Positions 1 to 11,727 of a stretch of 64,000 nt of DNA are shown here, piece by piece. The stretch is from the NCBI RefSeq assembly GCF_027595985.1, contig NC_073313.1, positions 216,010,066-216,074,065 on the forward strand, in the 5' to 3' direction. A program made the translations under genes and the position numbers. The notes beneath the pieces are model-generated. The model saw only the letters and a list, made by a program, of their open reading frames with translations, did not search any database and was not told the DNA's origin. This stretch comes from Sorex araneus. Taxonomy: Eukaryota; Chordata; Mammalia; Eulipotyphla; Soricidae. Each line of letters opens with the position of its first letter. Position 1 is the stretch's first letter.

Positions 1-704
1 GTCATCAATTTTCATACTCTGATTCAATATGTTAAAAAGTCGCATAGAGTTGAGTGACAGCTTATTTCTGCTGGATGTAGGACTAAATTGAAACAACAGC
101 TGGAGGTGGAGGTGACTCACGTTATGAGGCTTGACTCATTTGGTGGCTTCTTCACTCACATATCATGGGATGACTGTGATGACTCATAAACTGGCTTACA
201 CTGGGATTGTTGACTAGAGTTAACATGTGCGATCTCCACGTGACTTGGGATCTTGCTGTATAGCACCAGTGTTTAAAAAAGAAAGTGTCTAAAGGGGGAG
301 TATAAAAGTGTCGGCAAAGTTGAGTGGGATGCTTTTTCTTACATCTTGATGTCATCAGCTCAGAAGATTCAGAATGACTCAAAACATGACTTGAATAATG
401 TGTGGAAGCATCTTGAAGGATATTTCTGGATAGAATGAGTTGAAGGCTAGGCTTAATTGGAGTTTTCTATAGTCTGTTTCCACGCTTCTTCTCTGTGATT
501 CGAGCTTTTTCACGGTGTGGTGGTCAGTGTCTAGGATGACTCCATTCTCAGATGGAGTCTCTAGTGAGAAAATGTTGCAGGAGAAGTAAACAGAATTACC
601 ACAATCTTTTTCATATCAACAGTAAATGTTGTTTCCTCCAACACTGATCACTTCTGTTCTTTACTGGTTTGAGAAAAAAAAAGGATAACTCCTTGTCATT
701 TTTT
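1..704. other. Upstream flank, no gene recognised
   Basis: No coding exon or SOR SINE is visible. The stretch repeats short TGACTC/GACTCA-type words between about 110 and 400, and phrases such as 'ggtggcttcttcactcacat' recall old mammalian LTR or DNA-transposon relics. I cannot name a family. Confidence 0.35.
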
Positions 705-877
705 GGTTTTGTTTTGTTTTTTGGTCCATACTTATCATTGTTCAGGGGTGATTCCTTATTCGGTGCTCAGGGATCACCCAAATAGTGCTCAGAGGGCCAT
801 ATGTATGCCAGGAATAGATCTCAGGTCAGCTGTGTATAAAGCAAGCACCCTATCAGCTATACTATAGCTCTGGCCCC
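705..877 (-). mobile_element. SOR-type tRNA-derived SINE, short-body form
   Basis: Read on the minus strand it runs from 'ggggccagagctatag' through a decayed tRNA-like promoter and 'gcatacatatggccc' to a T-rich left edge (its A-tail). It is diverged, so it is an older copy. Confidence 0.75.
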
Positions 878-1004
878 CTTATTATCCTTGTAATTACATT
901 TCCCTGATAATCTTGTTCATATGCTTGCTGGCTGTCTTGTTCTCTTTGAGGAAGTGTCCTCTTAGTTATTCTTCCCATTTCTTTGTTTGTTTTGTACTGT
1001 TGTT

Positions 1005-1165
1005 TTTGGCCACACCCAGTGATGCTCAGGGGTTACTCCTGGTTCTGTACCGAGGAGGAATTGCTCCTGGTGGTGCTCAGGTAACATTGTGGGATGCTGG
1101 AAATTGAACTGGATTGGACATATGCAAAGCAAAGGCCCTACCCACTGTACTACAATTCTAGTCTT
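1005..1165 (-). mobile_element. SOR-type SINE, short-body form
   Basis: The left edge has 'ggccacacccagtgatgctcagg', the reverse complement of the family 3' end. The right edge carries a worn head (ctactgtaca..). Several substitutions lie in the B box. Confidence 0.75.
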
Positions 1166-2145
1166 CCTCTTTCCAAGTTTTGGTAGTGAAGAGATATCTA
1201 AATAGATTTAAGGGGACGGAGCAATAGTACAGCGAGTAGGGCATTTGCCTTACATGCTGCCAAACCAGGTTCAATCCCTGGTATCCCATATGGCCCCCCA
1301 AGCACCGGCATGAGAAATTCCTAAATGCAGAGTCAGGAGTAATAACCCCTGAGCATCACTGGGTGTGACCCCAAAAAAAGAAAAAATAGATTTAAGAACA
1401 GAATTCCCATATGATCCAGTGATTTCGCCTCAGCCATGTACCCCAGGAGCACTAAAACATTAATTCACAAGATATACACATCTCTCTGCTTATCGCAGTG
1501 TTACTTACAATGTTCAAAACCCATAAACAACTCAAGTAACCAGCAACACATGAGTGGGTAAATAATGGTATATAGAGATAATAGGATACTTCCCAGCTAT
1601 AAGAAAACAGAATATCTTGCAACTTTAACAAAACTGGAGGGGTTAAACTAACTAAGCGAAGTGAGTCATATGGAAAAAGACAAATGCCAAATGTGGAGCA
1701 TATTTGGAATATAAAGAAACAAAGACAGGGAATAGACAATCTTCGCTGGAAACAAGCCATACAATAGTGCCAGCAAACAATGAACTGAGGCATGGGGTGG
1801 GGTTATGACCTCAGTATAAAGGAGGATTATAGACACTCTGATATGGGGCATGGGTAGTAGCATAACAAAACAATAGTATGGGAAAATTGGAAACTACATT
1901 ATTTTAGCAAAAATAACTGGAAAAATACTAAAGGTTTGGACTATAAAGCCAAGCAGCTGTTACTAGAAGAGAAGGGGTTGTGGAGGATGTAAATTGAGAC
2001 TACGAGAACAAATGTATGGTGAAGATAGAACTGAATGATGATTCGTTAGTCATAAAATTAATGAGTCACTAATAATGTCAGTTACCTGAAACTTATATAT
2101 TGCTATAGTGCTTTGTTACTTCAATTAAAAAGTAAAAATTTTAAA
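1166..2145 (+). mobile_element. L1 LINE 3' end (ORF2 terminus plus 3' UTR), 5'-truncated
   Basis: Sequence after the nested SINE matches the end of mammalian L1 ORF2 ('cccatatgatccagtgat..', 'ggagcactaaaacatta', 'tgagtgggtaaataatgg'). It runs through a 3' UTR to an A-rich end near 2145. Stops in all frames mark it as dead. It is split by the SINE at 1213-1384, so the L1 is older than that SINE. Confidence 0.75.
1213..1384 (+). mobile_element. SOR-type SINE with 12-bp target-site duplication
   Basis: It begins 'ggacggagcaatagtacag' and ends 'gggtgtgaccccaaaaaaag'. The flanks are the 12-bp direct repeat 'aatagatttaag' at 1201-1212 and 1385-1396, which fixes the boundaries. It sits inside the L1 fragment. 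Confidence 0.88.
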
Positions 2146-2189
2146 AAGATCTTTTATGATATGCCTCAAATATGATTTGCTGTTGAGGC

Positions 2190-2442
2190 AGCATCACTTC
2201 CTCTAGCATAGCGGATAGGGCGTTTGCCTTGCATGTGGTCGACCCAGGTTCGATTCCTCTGTCCCTCTCGGAGAGCCCAACAAGCTACCTAGAATATCCT
2301 GCCCACACGGCAGAGAGTGGCAAGCTTCCCGTGGTGTATTCGATATGCCAAAAACAGTAACAAGTCTCACAATGGAAAAGTTACTGGTGCCCACTCAAGC
2401 AAATCGATGAACAATGGGATGACAGTGCTATAGTGCTACTTG
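2190..2442 (+). mobile_element. SOR-type SINE, long-body form
   Basis: The tRNA-like head with an intact B box 'ggttcgattcc' is followed not by 'cagcatcccatatgg' but by 'ccctctcggagagccc'. It continues through 'gatatgccaaaaacagtaac' and 'ggatgacagtgctatagtgc'. This is the second body type of the family in this window. Confidence 0.85.
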
Positions 2443-3814
2443 GAATCAGATAAATTCATGGAGAAAAGAATTAGACTCATTTGTGAGAGAGTAGTGAGGG
2501 GCATTGCAGAAGAGTATGTGCATTATAGATGTTGTACCCTTCTTCAGAAACCGCTGACATGATCTAAAATTGCGCTAAGCACTTGTACTAAATTATATGT
2601 CCAAGTCCTCTTAGTTACTGTAGAAATGACACACATTTATACCCTTATTTTTAAAAATAATTTTTTAGCAATGTTACGAATCTAAAAAGCATGGCTAAGA
2701 TGATACTCATTGTTAAAAATCTAAATAAAATATAATTAATTTTTGCTCTACATCTTAACACACTCTGTTTCTGATTTAATGATTTCCCCAAACTCCTATT
2801 AAATTTTTTTTGATTAACCATTTTTTTATTAACCATTACTTCAATTGTCTATCCCATTACCACCTTTCAATCCCTTTAAATAATTCTGTGCTCTCCATTT
2901 CTCTTGTTAATTTTAAGATATTCGTCATCACTTAAGTAGGTTATTCTAACATTCCCAGATTTTCAAGCCTCTGTTCCTGACCCCTTTCAATCTTTCACAC
3001 AGACACCACTGTATCCATCTAAGATACAAATTAAATTATAATATTCTGTTTCAAATTCATTGGTTTTGTCTCCAGTAAACTGTGCACGGTGTATAATGTT
3101 TTAATGGCTATCCTCCCTACTTTCAGGAGTTCACTAAATCTCTGTACATGTGAATGACATTCACACACTGTGTCACAGTGCTGTGTGGAAGTTACTGCCC
3201 TTTCCACAGAACGTTGTTCTGTGTCACTAGAGTTGATAATGATCTTGTGGATATGACAATGCAGATTTGTCAAACTATATTTATTACAAGAGGCTATATG
3301 CCTTTACCTTGATGTTTTTAAATGCCATTTAAATTTTTAAAAATCTCTGTAGTCTAACAAAAATGTTTGTGACCCAGTCAGCCACTACCCCCCTACCCAG
3401 TTTTCCTTTTTATTCCCTATGGCCTTATTTAGCACAGCAGCTCTGACTCTATACTTCTTACTTATTTGGGATTCTGCTTTACTATCTTATCTGCATGTTA
3501 TTTTAAACTTGGGATTTTTATCTTATTTATGTTTATGGCATAGAATAGGGTACATAAGTAAGATTTGTGAAAGCACTTTATAAACTTTATAAAATCTCAA
3601 TAATTACAATCTCCAAATTTCTTGTTGTCATCATTCTAAAATTAAATATAGGGAAAAGCTAAAAGTAAATTATAGAAATGAATAAAAGTCAAAACATATA
3701 AAAACAAGTAAAAGAGGAATGAATAAGGCAGAGACAAGTATGAATCCCACATCCTTTTTTCCCGATGATTCTTATGTCTTTGCTAGGTTTTTCTGAAAAC
3801 TTTTTAAAAAGTAT
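2443..3814. other. A+T-rich flank, no feature seen
   Basis: No exon-like frame, SINE or L1 piece could be supported. The small open frames here are short and without family resemblance. Confidence 0.5.
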
Positions 3815-3967
3815 TTTTATGCCACACCCAGTTGTGGTCAGGGCTTATCTCTGGTTCTGTGCTCAGGGATCACTTCTGGTGGGCTTGGGGTATGGGATGC
3901 TGAGATCAAAGATGGGTCAGCAGTGTACAGAGCAAATGTTCTGCCAGCCCTACTTTCTCTCTAGCCC
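3815..3967 (-). mobile_element. SOR-type SINE, diverged
   Basis: The left edge 'gccacacccagttgtggtcagg' and right edge 'ctctctagcccc' are the reverse-complemented ends of the short-body form. The internal tRNA region is badly worn. Confidence 0.7.
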
Positions 3968-4866
3968 CTGACAACATTTTATTATTCTACAGGGTCGAAC
4001 ATTTTAAAAGTCTCCTATTTAGACCATACTAGGATTGCTTCTGGCTCCTGCCTCTCCTTTGTCTGACAATGAACTTCTTTCTCAAAGGTGCCAATGAAGC
4101 ACTGCAGTGTCTTGGGTAGCTGGAACATTCTCTAGGCCAATTCTCTGACACTGTTCTTTTTCTGATGTAAATTTATTGCTCATCTCATGACTAATATAGG
4201 GGTGCTGAAAGTCCTTCATTAATTCCTTTCTTTAGCAAACCTGCCTCAAAAAGAAGCAAAGATTCAACACATTGATCCACAAAAATATTTTTGAAATAAA
4301 ATATGTCCACAGCTAAAAGAAAATTCACCCCAAATATTTATGTCACACAGCAGTAATTCTTCAATTTAACACACATTGTATGCATTAGATCAAATGATCT
4401 GGGATTCTAAAGTAAGTGAAAGTTGTTACAGTTAGTAAAGACAAAAGCACATTAAATTAAAATAGTGAATAATTTTAAGGAACATGATTGGTGCTAAACA
4501 AATGAATTAACAAAGTGTCAACCCCTTAGCATCAGATTAATAATAAATTCATTTTTGGACTTAAATGTTGTGGGAATTCATGATTTTTTATTTTACTACA
4601 TGATTGCGATGTAGTGAAAATATCTTGTCACAGAAATTTGAAAGCTATATAATTTTAAATAGTAATGGACGACTTTAGAAGACATTTTGAAGAATTCAAT
4701 ATGATTAATGATTCTTTTAGGGAAATTTAATTTAAGTGAGTGCTGGGAGACAGTTATCCATTTCAGTTAAATTAGTAGCACTCACCCATTCCAGACAGAT
4801 CTATTTGTCTTGATTAGACATCAGTGGTTCCCTATCAGTTTGTTAATATTACTAATAAAGTTTTGA
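3968..4866. other. A+T-rich flank, no feature seen
   Basis: Nothing gene-like or repeat-like could be supported before the target duplication of the next element. Confidence 0.5.
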
Positions 4867-4882
4867 ACTTATCAAACAATTT

Positions 4883-6354
4883 TTTATTTAAATTTTATTG
4901 AATCACTATGTGGAGGGTTACATAGTTCTCAGGATTATGTCAGTTATACAATACTCAAACACCCTTCCCTTCACCAGTGCCCATATTCCATCACCAACCA
5001 CCCCATTATACTTCCCGCCCCCTCCCGCCCCCCCAGTCCCCGCCCTTGTAAGTGATAAGTTTCACTTTGTTTATGCTTTATCTTGGTTACATTCCATGTT
5101 TCAACACATAACTCACTATTGTTGCTAGGGTTTCCCCCCAAAAAAGAAAAGACAGTCCTACTGTCAAGGAAGCATTTGATAGCTCTCCATTGCTGAGAAT
5201 GTAGAGATATTAAGTCCCGCTGTTTGTTACATAACTTTTCTATATTTTTCCCCCCTTGTCCCGCGCCACCGAGATCACGCCTGTTTAGTAATCACCACGC
5301 TGCCTGGCAAAAGGAAAAAAAAAACGAAAAAGATGGTTATTTCCAGTCATCAGCCGGCGTGGGGCTCTGGCTTAGTTGATAGTCTGGTAGAATGTCTGCA
5401 AGCAGTTTCTGGAACCAAAAGTAATACGCTGGTATCGGCCCCGGCTCGAGATTCCACCAGCGTCCCGCTGTTCCAAGTACATAAAAAGTTATTCCCTTAT
5501 ATCCCATTCCCACGCCACCAGGTCCATGTCAGCTTAATGGACATCATACTATGGTTAATGCCACACCACGTTTCTTCCCGAGAAAGAAGGATATTTCTTC
5601 TCAGCCAGTGTAGGGATATGGCTTAGTTCAGTCTATAGAGATGGCTACCACTTTGATTGCCTTCAACATTTCAGCAAAAGACTTACTATTCTTGTTAGGA
5701 TTTCCCACCAAAGTCCGACCCATTAAAAAGGAACCATTTCATATTGGTGATGATTAAATGACATTAGGTTGCGCGGCCATGGCAGCGGCCTCGAGGCTTT
5801 GAATTTCTGTATAAAGTCCAGGGAAAGTACAGCCAGAAATTACACGTCACTACAAACTTTAACCCTATTATGGTCCCCCCAAAGTCCAACCCGTCACAAA
5901 AGAACCACTTCATATTGCTGATGATTAGATAACATTAGGCTGCCGCGGCCGCGCGGTTTTGGGTTTCTATATAAAGTCCAGGGAAAATTCTGCCTAAAAT
6001 TCTATCGCTACAATCTTTTACCCTTCAACAAAAAACTCAGTACTATTGTTTGGGGTTTCCCCCCACGGTAAGCCCTGCTAAAAAGGAACATTTACACGTT
6101 GCTGACAATCAAGAGATATTAGGTTGCGCGGCTGCTATCACAGCCGCGTGGTTTTGGATTTCTATATGAAGGCCAGGGAAAATTCTTTTGGTAATTGCAT
6201 CACTTGCTGGCGTTGCCTGGGCCAGTAGCTCCGAGCACACAGTTTGGAGGCATTTTGGGGGCGCCGCTCGTGTCCAAAGTGGTTCAGTTGCCTCTGGGGT
6301 CGATCTCGCGAGGCGGCAGAAAAGAGCGTACCCACATGGCTCTGTGTTTAAATC
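4883..6354 (-). mobile_element. GC-rich composite retroposon with L1-like tail, copy 1
   Basis: The insertion is flanked by a perfect 16-bp duplication, 'acttatcaaacaattt' (4867-4882 and 6355-6370), so it arrived by target-primed reverse transcription. Its 3' end is on the left: in its own sense it ends 'gtgattcaataaaattt' plus an A-rich tail, shared with the L1-tail elements at 56549-56860 and 27263-27500. The body is unlike L1 coding sequence. It is GC-rich in patches (NotI-like 'gcggccgcgcgg' near 5944) and holds at least three diverged 160-190-bp tandem units, at about 5680-5866, 5867-6028 and 6029-6202, each with 'tataaagtccaggg' or a close form. No intact retrotransposon protein is visible. 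It is best read as a non-autonomous, L1-mobilised element; an internally deleted L1 is the alternative. Confidence 0.75.
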
Positions 6355-6370
6355 ACTTATCAAACAATTT

Positions 6371-7224
6371 AAAGTAAAAATGATTGAGGTTACTTCACAT
6401 CAATTCAATAGTGTCATTTCCTTTGCACTCTGGATAGATGTGCTTTACAGCTAGCTACAACTACAGGAGGGTTTGAAGGAGTGCTACACAAATATGACTG
6501 CTACCAAAGGAGTGTTGAACATGGAATGTTGAAATTATTTGTCCTAGGGCTGGAAATATTTAACTGCCTCTTACTGGACACAAGAATGCGGTATTTGTTT
6601 TCGCTCATAATAGGATTTTCAGCATAGGTCTACATATCTATAGGTATGCTTAATGATACCTGCCTTGATTTTGATTGATATTTACTTAGCTAATCAAATG
6701 TTAGAGTAATATCTAATATAATATATTTAAATATTAATAAATAATTATTAAATTTAATTAATACATTTAAAATCTAAATTAAAAAATATTTAATAGGGGC
6801 TGTAGGATAGGGAAAGGACACACAATGATGGTGATCCAACACATGGCCTCACACATGCAATGCATGTGCTCTACCACTTGAGCCACACCCTGGTCACTGT
6901 ATTCAAGAAATTCGAAGCACGGTTTTGAATGGGAAAGACATCAACAATTAAAAAAAATTGTTTTATTTATCCTGTTCTTTTCTCCACACCTCTACTTTTC
7001 CTCTTCTTGTATCTCCTCTTCTCCCTTTCTCTTTTCTCTTGAGCATAAAACATTCATTCTATGTCTGGCAAATGCAAAGGACTGAATGTCTATGTTCTCA
7101 GAATTTGTATGTTGAAATTCAAACCTCAATGGTATTTCATTAGGATATAGGGACCTTTGTAGGTTGATTAGGTCATAGGGCAGGAGTCTTCTTTTTTCTT
7201 TTTTTCTAATATTCTCTTATAGCT
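6371..7224. other. A+T-rich flank with one degenerate SINE-like patch
   Basis: Around 6796-6895 a patch ('ctctaccacttgagccacaccctgg') resembles a minus-strand tRNA-derived SINE end, but too little is left to assign a family. The rest, including the TA-rich 6690-6790, shows nothing. Confidence 0.4.
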
Positions 7225-7330
7225 ACCTTTTTAATTTTTTTTTAAATTTATTTATTTTTATTGAATCACCATGTGGAAAGTTACAAAGCTTTCAGTCTTA
7301 AGTCTCAGTTACACAATGCTTAAAGGGAAT
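7225..7330 (-). mobile_element. L1 3'-tail fragment
   Basis: A T-rich run followed by 'attgaatcaccatgtgga' is the reverse complement of the shrew L1 3' end seen elsewhere in the window. Only about 100 bp remain. Confidence 0.6.
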
Positions 7331-8300
7331 CCATGCCTTAGAAAAAAGGTCCAGAAAGGGCTCCTTGCCCTTTCTGCTTAGTGAAGTTACAGCGAAAAAT
7401 GACTTTCTGGGGAGCAAAGCTTCACCAGACAGAGTTTGCCATCATCTTAGACTTCCAAGTCTGTATAAATGTGAAAAATAAATACTTAAGTTTTATAAAA
7501 CACCCAGTCTTTGGTATTTTGTTATAACAGATTAAAAAGTGACAAATTACTGTTGGCAATTATCATGTGAAAAAAACTCATAGGACTTTTAGAGCCAGTT
7601 AGAATAACAAGAAATAGGTCTAGGTGATATTTTCATAAAAAGAAGATTACTATAATTGATTGTTATAAAAATATCATGAAATAATTAAAAAGTGACATAT
7701 TTCATGTGTAATATCCTCTAAAAAATAAGGAAATGTCGAGTATATTTTAAGTTCTTATTAAGATACTGAAAGCAAGGTATAGAATTTGAAAGGAGCACTG
7801 TGATCAAATTCAGTATGCAGAAGCCCTTTATGTTTCCTGGAGCATATTAGCTAGTGAAAACCCTTAAGGAGTTACTTAGCAATGATTAGAAGACCATCAT
7901 CCAGCCTTTTAAGTTTCAAGATAGATGGAAAAGGAAGCATTAGGAGGGATGACAAAAATAATACTTAGAAATTGTTACAAATAACATTAAACGAAACAGA
8001 ATTAAATACTAAGAAAAAAGATGAGATCATTTTTTCCATGAGGATATGATATATCCTTATAAGGATTTGCAATAAGAAGAACCACCTTCTTATTTCATGG
8101 TTCTTCTTATTGCACCTCCTAATAAAATTTGATAATATGAAGGAATGTAGAGATCACAGTCTGGCAGGCTATGAGGTAACGTCTGGTGACTTATTTTTCA
8201 ATATTTTACCTTCTTCACCCTCAATATTGTTTACCTGAAGAAAGACTAAGGTATGACTCATTTAAAAAACATTTTTAATATTTAACAATAAATTTTACTG
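7331..8300. other. Single-copy A+T-rich flank with a hairpin
   Basis: No exon or known repeat was seen. It contains the palindrome and stem-loop listed at 8052-8113. Confidence 0.45.
8052..8113. repeat. Palindrome followed by a perfect 16-bp inverted repeat
   Basis: 8052-8065 is the 14-bp palindrome ATCCTTATAAGGAT. Directly after it, 'gcaataagaagaacca' (8069-8084) pairs perfectly with 8098-8113 across a 13-nt loop. It could fold in RNA or extrude as a cruciform; no family is recognised. Confidence 0.75.
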
Positions 8301-8528
8301 TAGCACTGTAGCACTGTCATCCTGTTGTTCATCGATTTGCTAGAGTGGGCACCAGTAACATCTCCGTTGTGAGACTTGTTATTGTTTTTGGCATATCGAA
8401 TATGCCATAGGTAGCTCTGCCATGCGGGCGGGATACTCTCTGTAGCTTGCTGGGCTCTCCAAGAGGGATGGAGGAATCAAACCCAGATATACCACATGCA
8501 AGGCAAACGCCCTGCGTGCTGTGCTACT
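8301..8528 (-). mobile_element. SOR-type SINE, long-body form
   Basis: It starts with duplicated 'tgtagcac' and 'cctgttgttcatcgatttgct', the reverse-complemented 3' end. It passes 'ggcatatcgaatatgcc' and ends in a head with a mutated B box. Confidence 0.85.
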
Positions 8529-8829
8529 TTTTGAAAAGAGCAAATGAAAAGAAAAATTACCTTTATTTAAAATTATTTTGGGTAGCTAATACCCAATTCT
8601 AGAGCCTCCATTTTAAATTGATGTCTGATTTGAAATGTTAGATCTTATTGTTAAAACTTATAATCTGCTACTTTATTTCATTTATTCATATGTCATGTTA
8701 TCTTCATATCTTTGACCATGAAACACTGAATGTTAGTACACTTAAGCCCTTTAGAGATATGGTGTCTTCCACAGAGTTTTCTACTAGTCCTTATATAAAA
8801 GAAGCCATTGCACTAAGGGATGTAGTTCT

Positions 8830-8995
8830 GTTACACATTAGCTGGTTGGTTTTAGAAAAGTGACCTAAATACAGTGATTCTCAGTTTCTTCATTTCAAAT
8901 TAGGGATGAAAATGTCAGTGACATCTTCAAATAGTTGTTATATATAAATTAATGCAGGTAAAGCACTCAGATTAGGTCTGATACTTGATATATAT
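8830..8995 (+). mobile_element. MIR-like ancient SINE relic
   Basis: The order 'aagtgacctaaat..ctcagtttcttcat' then an A-rich 'gggatgaaaat' stretch and 'gtaaagcactcag' follows the MIR core and 3' region. Divergence is high and the edges are approximate. Confidence 0.5.
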
Positions 8996-10869
8996 AGGAG
9001 TAAGATATTATTTCTAATGGGGAAATTATGTCTGTTACTTACTATTACTATACTCCATATAAAATATTAAACATTTCATATTATTTCAGATATAAGTAGC
9101 AGTAGGTTATTCTTGAATGTATTTTTATTGTTGCTGTTTGTTTTTTTCTTGCAACGCCAAGGATCAAACCCAGGGATTGAACCTAGAGTCTCACAATTGT
9201 ACCCAGGATCTCACAATTGCATGGCAAATGTTGCTCCACCAAACACATATCAGTCTTTAAGTGGATTCTTAGGAAAATAACATCTCAAACACAATTTCTG
9301 TTCTTCTGTCATAAAAAAAGACCTTGGATACTTCATAATATATTATATTAAAAAATACTTGATATGTGAATAGTGGCAATATGAAATGTGGAATAGTTAA
9401 AAGATAGTATGCAAGCAGTTATACTATGTAGAAATAACCCTGCTCGTTACCTTGGGATCACAGGAGAGGCAGGCATATGTCAATGTATGTAGGAGTCAAT
9501 CTACAAAAGCTACTTAAAAGCAATGATACTTAGCTCTGTCCTGAAGGATGCACTTGAATGAACTGGTATAGAAGAAGCTTAAAGTCTAAACAGTCTCTTT
9601 ATGATTTATTGTTGGTTTAACTTGTCTAAATAGCTGGTAAGTGTACCATTTTATTGTTATTTGTACCATAATATATATATATATATAGGATTTTATTTTA
9701 TCACTCCTTGTCCTAACTGATATAAAATTATTCCAGTTGGATATTTTTAGTAATTCACATTAAAAATATCCCCTTAAGCTTTTTGAAAAATCTAATTCAA
9801 AAAGAAGCAATAGGTATATGATTTTTAATGTGCAAGCCATATAATTAATGAGTTCTAAAGAATTAATTAATCTAAACTTCATGAGAAAGTTCTGCTACTG
9901 ACCAAGCTGAATAAGCCATTGAGTCCGGGTTTGAAGTCAAGGTTACTAAGTGCATCCTTTTAGCCATTATACTATGTAAAGTTTTGGATTAATTCTTTAC
10001 TAGAAATATAATTTGTAGAGACATTTAGAGAAAAGCATTTCATTAATGATAGTACTTCAAATTTTCTTTCCGGCAATGTTTGTAAAGTGTTCACATAAAA
10101 TATAAGTTATAAGTTTGTATACTTATTATTCACTATAAGTGTGAACCCATTACATAAATTGTAGTTGTTCAGCACTATTGTCCAACTGAAATGCTTCCAC
10201 AGCCCATCTTCATTAACTTTTCCCCCTAGTGGACATGGAGAAGCTATTTAAATAATGCATATTACTCTCTATAGACTTTTAACTGAAACTCACATCATTA
10301 AGAGAGAGTCTGGAATAAATCCAGAACCTAAAAAAAATCATTTGCAAATACCTGAAATAATAATGAATGAATAAAAGTATAATATTCATAAAGATATATT
10401 TCAAATATGCAAATAGAGAACTCAAAGTTTTATTTGCCCCTCCCCCCATTAAAGCAGCTTCATTTTCAGACTTCCTTCACACATACACAGAAAAGACTGA
10501 ATATCTGAAGGCCATCTGGCTGTGGTACCTCTCCTTTGACATTAACAGATGTGAAAAGCCAATGTCCTCCTCTGCCTTCTCCATGAGCCAATCTGACCAT
10601 TATCTTCTATCATTGTGGAACTTGACCCTCCTTCCCTCCCTCCTGGTGCTTTATGTTTAAATATATCCCCATATTGACAATAAACCACAATATTGGATAA
10701 CATTAGCCCTCCATTAATGTTTTCTAGTCACTTTGTATTCTTCCAAATCAGAGAATATAACCAGCTTCTCCAGGAAATAAAATAGAGGTCACTGCAATAG
10801 CAATGACTTCCAAGCTGTTTGCTAAATTTAACTGTCCATTACTTTTCTCTTTAATGAAAACCGTGAACT
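8996..10869. other. A+T-rich upstream flank
   Basis: A worn SINE-like patch at about 9140-9245 ('aaacccagggattgaaccta') and an (AT)n run at about 9670-9688 are the only features. No exon was recognised. Confidence 0.45.
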
Positions 10870-11025
10870 ACAATTATAGAACCTTGGAACAGAATAAAAG
10901 GTCATCAAGTCCAACCCCCTCATTGGACTGATGAATGCTTAGTGGCCTAGACATATGCTCTAGTTTGCTTAAGATCGGGGGGATTTTTCAGTAGTAAAGA
11001 AGAAACTTGAACTAAGATCTGCTCA
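10870..11025 (+). mobile_element. Ancient interspersed repeat relic (CR1/L3- or MIR-like)
   Basis: 'tagaaccttggaacag..ggtcatcaagtccaaccccct' closely resembles the conserved end of old CR1/L3-type or related mammalian repeats. It is followed by 'gaaacttgaactaagatct', which recalls a MIR core. The family assignment is uncertain. Confidence 0.45.
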
Positions 11026-11727
11026 GCTCATTCATCAAGAAGTAATATACTGTAGATACTCCATTTGTTATGATCAGTCTTACTAAGCCCATCATTACAA
11101 CATAAACATACTATTGGTTGTGGTTTACCCTCCATGGCCATTCATTTATTTGGTGGCTGTATGTTTAAATAACAAAGGTGTCTTCTCACTTATAAGTTGC
11201 TATGAAAGAAATGAAATTACTCCATATTCCAACCCTGCCCCCAACTCTAAAACTTCCTGCTTTATGTTCATCAATAATGAATGGACCATCCCTGCAATAC
11301 TCAAAGGGAGCTTACATTGCACTTTTGAGCAGTCAGTTAGTAATGTACAGTGGAGAGAGCTTTTCTTTCAAATCCCAGGGCAGTAGGTCCTTCAAGTCTA
11401 GCATTGCATTTTCAATTAGCTGCTGAGTGAATGCTTGGCATGTGTATTAGTAAAAAGGCACACAATTAGCTTATTGTTCTTTTCTCTATTGTGCTGAGAA
11501 GTTCCAAGAGATTGGTGGGGAAACAGGCAATTCAGGCATCACTGTGGATGTTGAAGAAGGGATCTCAGACCTCAGCATCTTCATTTGCTTGCTCTGGAAT
11601 TACAGATATTTATTACAAAGCACTCTGTGTGGCTGGGTGGAGTGTGGCTAAGGAAATACGTCCCCGTCACCACTTGGGGTTAGTCTTCCTGAGCCTTTCA
11701 CATCTCAGACTAATTCTTATCATTATC
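11026..11727 (+). promoter_or_regulatory. PPP1R1C: Probable 5' UTR and proximal upstream region of PPP1R1C
   Basis: The region directly precedes the PPP1R1C start codon and is free of young repeats. From 11491 to the start codon the frame of the gene has no stop, and an in-frame ATG lies at 11548. No convincing TATA box or CpG island is visible, so the transcription start is not placed. Confidence 0.4.

Noticed and set aside
2190..2262. Functional tRNA gene, suggested by the A and B boxes
   Set aside because: The sequence is the tRNA-derived head of a dispersed SINE, without a foldable acceptor stem or anticodon arm.
5333..5626. 97-residue plus-strand frame, also open at 48731-49024 in the second composite copy
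   Set aside because: It runs antisense to the retroposon. The two versions differ mostly at amino-acid-changing positions, largely CpG decay, so there is no sign of selection for a protein.
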